Source: Halalkalibacterium ligniniphilum
GTDB lineage: Bacteria; Bacillota; Bacilli; Bacillales; Bacillaceae_D
NCBI RefSeq assembly: GCF_000334155.1
Contig: NZ_ANNK01000079.1
Span: 1-38,343 of the forward strand
Reading direction: 5' to 3'
Length of the DNA stretch: 38,343 nucleotides
Positions within the stretch are counted from its first letter, which is position 1. The number at the start of each line of letters is the position of its first letter. A program made the translations under genes and the position numbers. Under the pieces are notes generated by a model. That model did no database searches and was not told the origin of the DNA. It was given only the letters and a program-made list of their open reading frames with translations. Positions 34,305 through 38,343 of the stretch are shown here, piece by piece.

Positions 34305-34320
34305 AAAGAAGGGATGAACA

Positions 34321-34875
34321 ATGATAACAGGATTAGTCGTCATAAGCCTTCTCCTGCATGGCGTCACAATGTTATGGATTTTAACGCTGATGCAAAAGCA
34401 ATCAGCTCGTGATGCGAGCGAGGAGCTAGAGGCATATAAAAAAGAAATTGAAGATGTTTTAATGGCGTATATAACGGAAATAAAAGAAGAAAATGAGCGT
34501 TTGGTCAAAGAGCTTGAAGAGAGAGCGAATCGAAAAGGCAGCCAAGTAGATGAACATTCTATGGAGGCTCTTGATGCTGCTACGCCAACGATTGTGAGGA
34601 CGGAAAAAGAGCCCAAGCCGCTTTCATCAAAGAGGGTTCAGGCTTCAAAGAGCCTACAATCGTCCAAAACAACGGTGAACGAGCCACAAGATGACGCCTA
34701 CGGAGATTATAAACCTCCTTTCGTTGATGAGTCCGGCGAAGATGTGTTATATGAACAATCAGAGACAAGTCGTGTCCTAGCCCTTGCAAAACAAGGCTAT
34801 GATGTTGAGGCGATTGCCAAGAAATTAAAAATGGGCAAAGGGGAAGTAGAATTACTATTAAAATTTTATGGGTAA
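34321..34875 (+). CDS. swrB: SwrB-like membrane protein (DUF6115 type)
   Basis: The 184-residue protein has one N-terminal transmembrane helix (about residues 3-22), a coiled coil (30-70), a low-complexity middle, and a C-terminal helix-turn-helix-like motif (LALAKQGYDVEAIAKKLKMG, KGEVELLLKFYG). That architecture matches SwrB (YlxL) of B. subtilis, which promotes FliP-gate assembly and swarming. SwrB is poorly conserved, so the call rests on architecture, the C-terminal motif and its place as last gene of the fla/che operon ahead of rpsB. Confidence 0.75.
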   Translation: MITGLVVISLLLHGVTMLWILTLMQKQSARDASEELEAYKKEIEDVLMAYITEIKEENERLVKELEERANRKGSQVDEHSMEALDAATPTIVRTEKEPKPLSSKRVQASKSLQSSKTTVNEPQDDAYGDYKPPFVDESGEDVLYEQSETSRVLALAKQGYDVEAIAKKLKMGKGEVELLLKFYG

Positions 34876-34889
34876 ATCACGACTTTCTC

Positions 34890-34918
34890 TTGCCTTCACT
34901 TATGCATTGTGGTATATT
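34890..34918 (+). promoter_or_regulatory. Likely promoter for rpsB
   Basis: TTGCCT (34890-34895, 4/6) and TATATT (34913-34918, 5/6) are separated by 17 bp, placing a start near 34925. It begins 15 bp after the swrB-like stop. No terminator hairpin was seen between the flagellar operon and this promoter. Confidence 0.55.
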
Positions 34919-34924
34919 AATCCA

Positions 34925-35034
34925 CGGTGTTAATCACACACGCCTCTGATTTAGGCAAAGGTGCTGAACTGACAGTCTTGCTTAAATATGATGAGAGCGG
35001 AGGACAAAAAACCATTTTAAAGGAGGTGTTGGAT
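34925..35034 (+). promoter_or_regulatory. Candidate structured leader of rpsB
   Basis: About 110 nt lie between the predicted start and the rpsB codon. Short stems are visible, including GCCT/AGGC at 34942-34956 and GTG/CAC upstream of it. A GAGAGCGGAGGAC block is followed by the true ribosome site AAAGGAGGTG at 35019-35028. Ribosomal protein S2 is known to regulate its own operon in some bacteria. The leader is suggestive only; I could not fold or compare it. Confidence 0.35.
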
Positions 35035-35766
35035 GTGGCAGTTATTTCCATGAAGCAATTATTAGAAGCTGGGGTACACTTCGGTCACCAAACTCGTCGT
35101 TGGAACCCAAAAATGGATCGCTACATCTTCACAGAACGTAACGGAATTTACATCATCGATTTACAAAAAACAGTTAAGAAAGTTGAAGAAGCGTATAACT
35201 TTGTACGTGACTTGGCTGCTGATGGTGGGAAAATTCTATTCGTTGGTACAAAAAAACAAGCACAAGATTCCGTTAAGGAAGAAGCTGCTCGTTGTGGCAT
35301 GTACTTCATTAACCAACGTTGGTTAGGTGGTACATTAACAAACTTTGAGACAATCCAAAAGCGTATTTCACGTCTTAAGGAACTCGAAAAAATGCAGGAA
35401 GATGGAACGTTTGAAGTTCTACCTAAAAAAGAAGTTATCCTTCTTAACAAAGAAATGGAACGTCTTGAAAAGTTCTTAGGTGGAATCAAAGAGATGAAGA
35501 ACCTTCCAGACGCATTGTTTGTTATTGACCCTCGTAAAGAACGCATTGCGATTGCGGAAGCTCATAAATTGAACATCCCAATCGTTGCGATTGTTGATAC
35601 AAACTGTGATCCAGATGAAATTGATTATGTTATCCCAGGTAACGACGATGCAATTCGTGCCGTAAAACTTCTAACAGCTAAAATGGCAGACGCTGTAATC
35701 GAAGCAACTTCTGCTGAGGTAGAAGATGTTGAGGCAGCGGAAGAAGAAGAAACAACAACGGCTTAA
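35035..35766 (+). CDS. rpsB: 30S ribosomal protein S2
   Basis: S2 is a small-subunit protein bound late in 30S assembly. The 243-residue sequence has the usual [20 protein letters not shown] start, then [40 protein letters not shown] and [20 protein letters not shown]. The acidic tail is rich in glutamate. GTG 35035 is chosen because AAAGGAGGTG (35019-35028) sits just before it and B. subtilis S2 begins MSVISMKQ. The frame stays open about 36 codons further upstream, but that part is leader. A terminator follows. Confidence 0.96.
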   Translation: MAVISMKQLLEAGVHFGHQTRRWNPKMDRYIFTERNGIYIIDLQKTVKKVEEAYNFVRDLAADGGKILFVGTKKQAQDSVKEEAARCGMYFINQRWLGGTLTNFETIQKRISRLKELEKMQEDGTFEVLPKKEVILLNKEMERLEKFLGGIKEMKNLPDALFVIDPRKERIAIAEAHKLNIPIVAIVDTNCDPDEIDYVIPGNDDAIRAVKLLTAKMADAVIEATSAEVEDVEAAEEEETTTA

Positions 35767-35786
35767 TTTTATTTGCTCTCGGAAAG

Positions 35787-35823
35787 GGTGGTAAAGGGGA
35801 GTTACCCTTTATCACCTTTTTTT
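35787..35823 (+). terminator. Rho-independent terminator after rpsB
   Basis: GGTGGTAAAGGG (35787-35798) pairs with CCCTTTATCACC (35805-35816), 12 pairs with one G-U, around a GAGTTA loop. Seven T follow (35817-35823). It lies 21 bp after the rpsB stop and before tsf, so it probably reduces rather than abolishes tsf expression from the rpsB promoter. I saw no convincing separate tsf promoter. Confidence 0.88.
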
Positions 35824-35903
35824 AAAGCTTTATGTCATTGGTGGAAAGTTATGGTTAAAGTTAGAAAAATTAGTACATAGTATCATTAAGGAGGAAGATA
35901 AAC

Positions 35904-36788
35904 ATGGCAGTTACAGCTAGCATGGTAAAAGAATTGCGCGAAAGAACAGGCGCTGGAATGATGGACTGTAAAAAAGCATTAACTGAAACAAATGGAGATA
36001 TGGAAAAGGCGATTGACCTTCTTCGCGAGAAGGGAATTGCGAAGGCTTCGAAAAAAGCGGATCGTGTTGCAGCTGAAGGTCTTGCATATGTGAAATCTGA
36101 AGGAAACAAAGCAATTATTGTTGAAGTGAATTCAGAAACGGATTTCGTGGCAAAGAATGAAAACTTCCAAAATCTTGTGGCTGAGCTAGCTTCCCACCTT
36201 CTTTCACAAAGTCCTACTTCAGTTGAAGAAGCTTTAGAGCAACCACTTAATGGTTCTAGTGAGACTGTACAAGAATACATCAATTCAGCGATTGCAAAAA
36301 TTGGTGAAAAAATTTCGTTACGTCGCTTTGAAATCGTTGAAAAAGAAGACGGAGATGTGTTTGGGGAATACCTTCACATGGGCGGACGCATTGGTGTATT
36401 AACTGTTATTGGTGGTTCAAATGACACAGAGCTTGCGAAAGACATTGCGATGCACGTAGCCGCAATTAAACCTACGTATGTCACACGTGATGAAGTATCA
36501 AAAGAAGAGGTAGAGCGTGAGCGTGAAGTCTTAAAGCAGCAAGCGCTTAACGAAGGAAAGCCTGAGAACATTGTTGAAAAAATGGTAGAAGGCCGTCTAA
36601 GCAAATACTTTGAGCAAGTGTGCTTACTTGATCAACCATTTGTAAAAGATGGTGACCAAAAAGTTGGAAAGTACGTTCAAAACAAAGGAGCTTCTGTTAA
36701 GAGCTTTATTCGCTATGAAGTAGGCGAAGGTATGGAAAAACGTGAAGATAACTTTGCAGAAGAAGTTATGTCTCAAGTGAAGAAGTAA
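35904..36788 (+). CDS. tsf: Translation elongation factor Ts
   Basis: EF-Ts exchanges GDP for GTP on EF-Tu. The 294-residue protein has the N-terminal UBA-like domain with [20 protein letters not shown], the core [20 protein letters not shown], and [11 protein letters not shown] further on. Length is normal for Bacillus. AAGGAGGA precedes the ATG. It follows rpsB across a terminator and ends just before a second one. Confidence 0.97.
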   Translation: MAVTASMVKELRERTGAGMMDCKKALTETNGDMEKAIDLLREKGIAKASKKADRVAAEGLAYVKSEGNKAIIVEVNSETDFVAKNENFQNLVAELASHLLSQSPTSVEEALEQPLNGSSETVQEYINSAIAKIGEKISLRRFEIVEKEDGDVFGEYLHMGGRIGVLTVIGGSNDTELAKDIAMHVAAIKPTYVTRDEVSKEEVEREREVLKQQALNEGKPENIVEKMVEGRLSKYFEQVCLLDQPFVKDGDQKVGKYVQNKGASVKSFIRYEVGEGMEKREDNFAEEVMSQVKK

Positions 36789-36796
36789 GAAAGAAT

Positions 36797-36821
36797 AAGG
36801 GGCACAACGTGTCCCTTTTTT
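36797..36821 (+). terminator. Rho-independent terminator after tsf
   Basis: GGGGCAC (36799-36805) pairs with GTGTCCC (36809-36815), one G-U, around an AAC loop, with six T after it (36816-36821). It begins just after the tsf stop. pyrH starts 40 bp further on with no obvious promoter, so partial read-through is likely. Confidence 0.85.
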
Positions 36822-36860
36822 CAAGGTAATGGGCGAAATACTACTTCACAAAGGGGCTTG

Positions 36861-37589
36861 ATGGGAAAAATGGGAAAATATAATCGAGTGGTGTTAAAAT
36901 TAAGTGGAGAAGCATTAGCAGGAGAACAAGGATATGGCATTGATCCAGAAGTAATCCAGTCCATAGCTTCGCAAATTAAAGAAATTGTTGAGCTAGGTGT
37001 TGAAGTTGCTGTCGTTGTTGGTGGAGGAAACATTTGGAGAGGAATGGCAGGCAGCGCCAAAGGAATGGACCGGGCGACCGCTGATTATATGGGAATGCTT
37101 GCAACGGTGATGAATTCCCTTGCTCTTCAAGATAGCTTAGAAAATATTAATGTTCAGTCACGAGTACAAACATCGATTGAAATGAGACAAGTGGCGGAGC
37201 CTTATATTCGTCGCAAAGCGATTCGTCATTTAGAGAAAAAACGCGTGGTTATTTTTGCTGCAGGAACAGGTAACCCATATTTTTCAACAGACACAACAGC
37301 CGCGCTGCGAGCAGCGGAAATTGAAGCTGAAGTTATTTTAATGGCGAAAAATAAAGTGGACGGAGTATATAGCGCGGATCCTTCAATTGACGCTTCAGCA
37401 AAGAAATATACAACAATTTCTTATTTGGATGTTTTAAAAGAAGGACTAGCTGTCATGGATTCAACGGCCTCTTCTCTTTGTATGGATAATAATATACCGC
37501 TAATTGTTTTCTCAATTATGGATGAAGGTAATATTAAGAAGGCTGTACTTGGTGAAGAAATTGGAACAGTTGTAAGGGGGAATCAATAA
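36861..37589 (+). CDS. pyrH: Uridylate kinase
   Basis: PyrH phosphorylates UMP to UDP in pyrimidine nucleotide synthesis. It belongs to the amino-acid-kinase fold family. The 242-residue protein has [53 protein letters not shown] and [20 protein letters not shown] 36861 is best supported by AAAGGGG at 36850-36856; ATG 36870 is possible. The stop overlaps the frr start by one base. Confidence 0.96.
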   Translation: MGKMGKYNRVVLKLSGEALAGEQGYGIDPEVIQSIASQIKEIVELGVEVAVVVGGGNIWRGMAGSAKGMDRATADYMGMLATVMNSLALQDSLENINVQSRVQTSIEMRQVAEPYIRRKAIRHLEKKRVVIFAAGTGNPYFSTDTTAALRAAEIEAEVILMAKNKVDGVYSADPSIDASAKKYTTISYLDVLKEGLAVMDSTASSLCMDNNIPLIVFSIMDEGNIKKAVLGEEIGTVVRGNQ

Positions 37590-38146
37590 TGTCAAAGGAA
37601 GTTATCAATGATGCAAAAGAACGTATGCAAAAAGCGTTAGAAGCACTAAGTCGTGAATTAGCTAAGCTTCGAGCAGGTCGTGCTAACCCTGCACTTTTAG
37701 ACCGTATCACAGTTGAATATTACGGTGCTGAGACTCCGTTGAATCAGTTAGCTACCATTACTGTACCAGAAGCTCGATTGCTTGTCATTCAGCCTTTTGA
37801 TAAGTCGTCCATTGCAGATGTGGAGCGTGCAATTCAAAAGTCTGATTTAGGATTAACACCTTCAAATGATGGAACGGTTATCCGTATCTCAATCCCACCA
37901 TTAACAGAAGAACGTCGTCGTGACCTAACAAAGCTTGTGAAAAAAGCAGCAGAGGATGCGAAGGTCGCTATTCGTAACATCCGTCGTGATGCAAATGATG
38001 AATTGAAAAAGCTACAAAAAGACGGAGAAATGACAGAGGATGATCTTCGCCGTGAAACCGATGAAGTGCAAAAACTAACAGATAAATTTATCGTTCAAGT
38101 TGATGAAACCGCAGAAAAGAAAGAAAAAGAAATCATGGAAGTATAA
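37589..38146 (+). CDS. frr: Ribosome recycling factor
   Basis: RRF splits the post-termination ribosome together with EF-G. The 185-residue protein is the typical length, with [60 protein letters not shown] and [20 protein letters not shown]. The ATG overlaps the pyrH stop (TAATG), with AAGGGGG shortly before. A terminator lies 35 bp downstream. Confidence 0.97.
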   Translation: MSKEVINDAKERMQKALEALSRELAKLRAGRANPALLDRITVEYYGAETPLNQLATITVPEARLLVIQPFDKSSIADVERAIQKSDLGLTPSNDGTVIRISIPPLTEERRRDLTKLVKKAAEDAKVAIRNIRRDANDELKKLQKDGEMTEDDLRRETDEVQKLTDKFIVQVDETAEKKEKEIMEV

Positions 38147-38180
38147 ACAAAATCAAGGTAAAATAGAATTAATATAAGAG

Positions 38181-38207
38181 ACCCTCTTATGATAGGGGGT
38201 TTTTTTA
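38181..38207 (+). terminator. Rho-independent terminator after frr
   Basis: ACCCTC (38181-38186) pairs with GGGGGT (38195-38200), one G-U, around an 8-nt loop, followed by a run of eight T (38200-38207). It separates pyrH-frr from uppS. The DNA after it up to 38318 holds an inverted repeat (CTGATT/AATCAG, 38238-38256) but no promoter I can defend. Confidence 0.8.
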
Positions 38208-38318
38208 CACTTATTGAGCGCATTTCATTTACGACCACTGATTGCATAATAATCAGCAGAGAATGGCAAGGATAAAAAGGTGCATCTTTGCATCTGCAAC
38301 GTAGTTGGAGGGCTTATC

Positions 38319-38343
38319 ATGCTTGAAAAATTTTCGAAATGGA
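38319..38343 (+). CDS. uppS: Start of isoprenyl transferase UppS (partial)
   Basis: Only eight codons (MLEKFSKW) fit before the window ends. The ATG is preceded by TTGGAGGGC at 38305-38313, a good ribosome site. B. subtilis has uppS (undecaprenyl diphosphate synthase) after frr, and its product starts MLNILKNW, similar in pattern. The call rests mainly on gene order. Confidence 0.55.

Noticed and set aside
34927-35034. N-terminal extension of S2 or a separate upstream gene
   Set aside because: The frame happens to be open, but the strong site AAAGGAGGTG and the family N-terminus fix the start at 35035.
35824-35903. Separate promoter for tsf
   Set aside because: Candidate hexamers (for example TTAAAG with TAGTAT) match only about half of the consensus positions.
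1-38343. Mobile elements, CRISPR arrays, toxin-antitoxin or defence genes
   Set aside because: No transposase, regularly spaced repeat, integration site or foreign-looking gene was seen; xerC is the chromosomal dimer-resolution recombinase in its normal place.

Overview
The window is a single co-directional block (every gene on the + strand) from a low-GC Gram-positive bacterium of the Bacillaceae. The evidence is gene order and protein identity: topA-trmFO-xerC-hslV-hslU-codY, then the long fla/che operon ending in sigD and a swrB-like gene, then rpsB-tsf-pyrH-frr-uppS, which is the Bacillus subtilis chromosomal order. The proteins are recognisably Bacillus-like but clearly not B. subtilis. 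An alkaliphilic or halotolerant Bacillus relative is possible, but this is inference. No insertion sequence, phage gene, CRISPR array, tRNA or rRNA was seen, and no reading frame appears broken.

Layout. 1-2169: topA with its promoter. 2170-2489: a non-coding interval with a promoter-like sequence and three consecutive hairpins. 2490-7565: trmFO, then xerC-hslV-hslU-codY behind a likely sigma-A promoter, ending in a perfect 21-bp terminator stem. 7566-8046: the fla/che control region, with a likely sigma-A promoter, a large hairpin and repeated ACATTTG words. 8047-18138: rod, MS-ring, switch, export ATPase and hook genes (flgB, flgC, fliE-fliJ, ylxF, fliK, flgD, a TIGR02530-type gene, flgE). 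18228-21142: swrD, fliL, fliM, fliY. 21171-29164: cheY, the export gate (fliZ/fliO, fliP, fliQ, fliR, flhB, flhA) and the targeting GTPase/ATPase pair flhF-flhG. 29207-34875: cheB, cheC, cheD, a small unknown membrane protein, sigD, fapA, a small hydrophilic protein and a swrB-like gene. 35035-38146: rpsB, tsf, pyrH, frr. The first codons of uppS close the window.

How the genes work together. One operon encodes the hook-basal body, its type III export system, the C-ring with the CheC-class phosphatase FliY, part of the chemotaxis pathway and the sigma factor for late flagellar genes. CodY, encoded just upstream, is a known nutritional repressor of this operon in B. subtilis. Many genes overlap by 1-11 bp or sit a few bases apart, suggesting translational coupling, and nine of the operon's starts are best read as TTG.

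The main departures from the B. subtilis plan are: cheA and cheW are absent from between cheB and cheC; an uncharacterised two-helix membrane protein sits between cheD and sigD; fapA and a small charged protein sit between sigD and the swrB-like gene; a TIGR02530-type gene sits between flgD and flgE; and the only Shine-Dalgarno sequence for swrD lies on the far side of a hairpin. I did not find a whole undescribed system. The most promising unknowns are the RNA structures at swrD and topA-trmFO and the accessory proteins around sigD.
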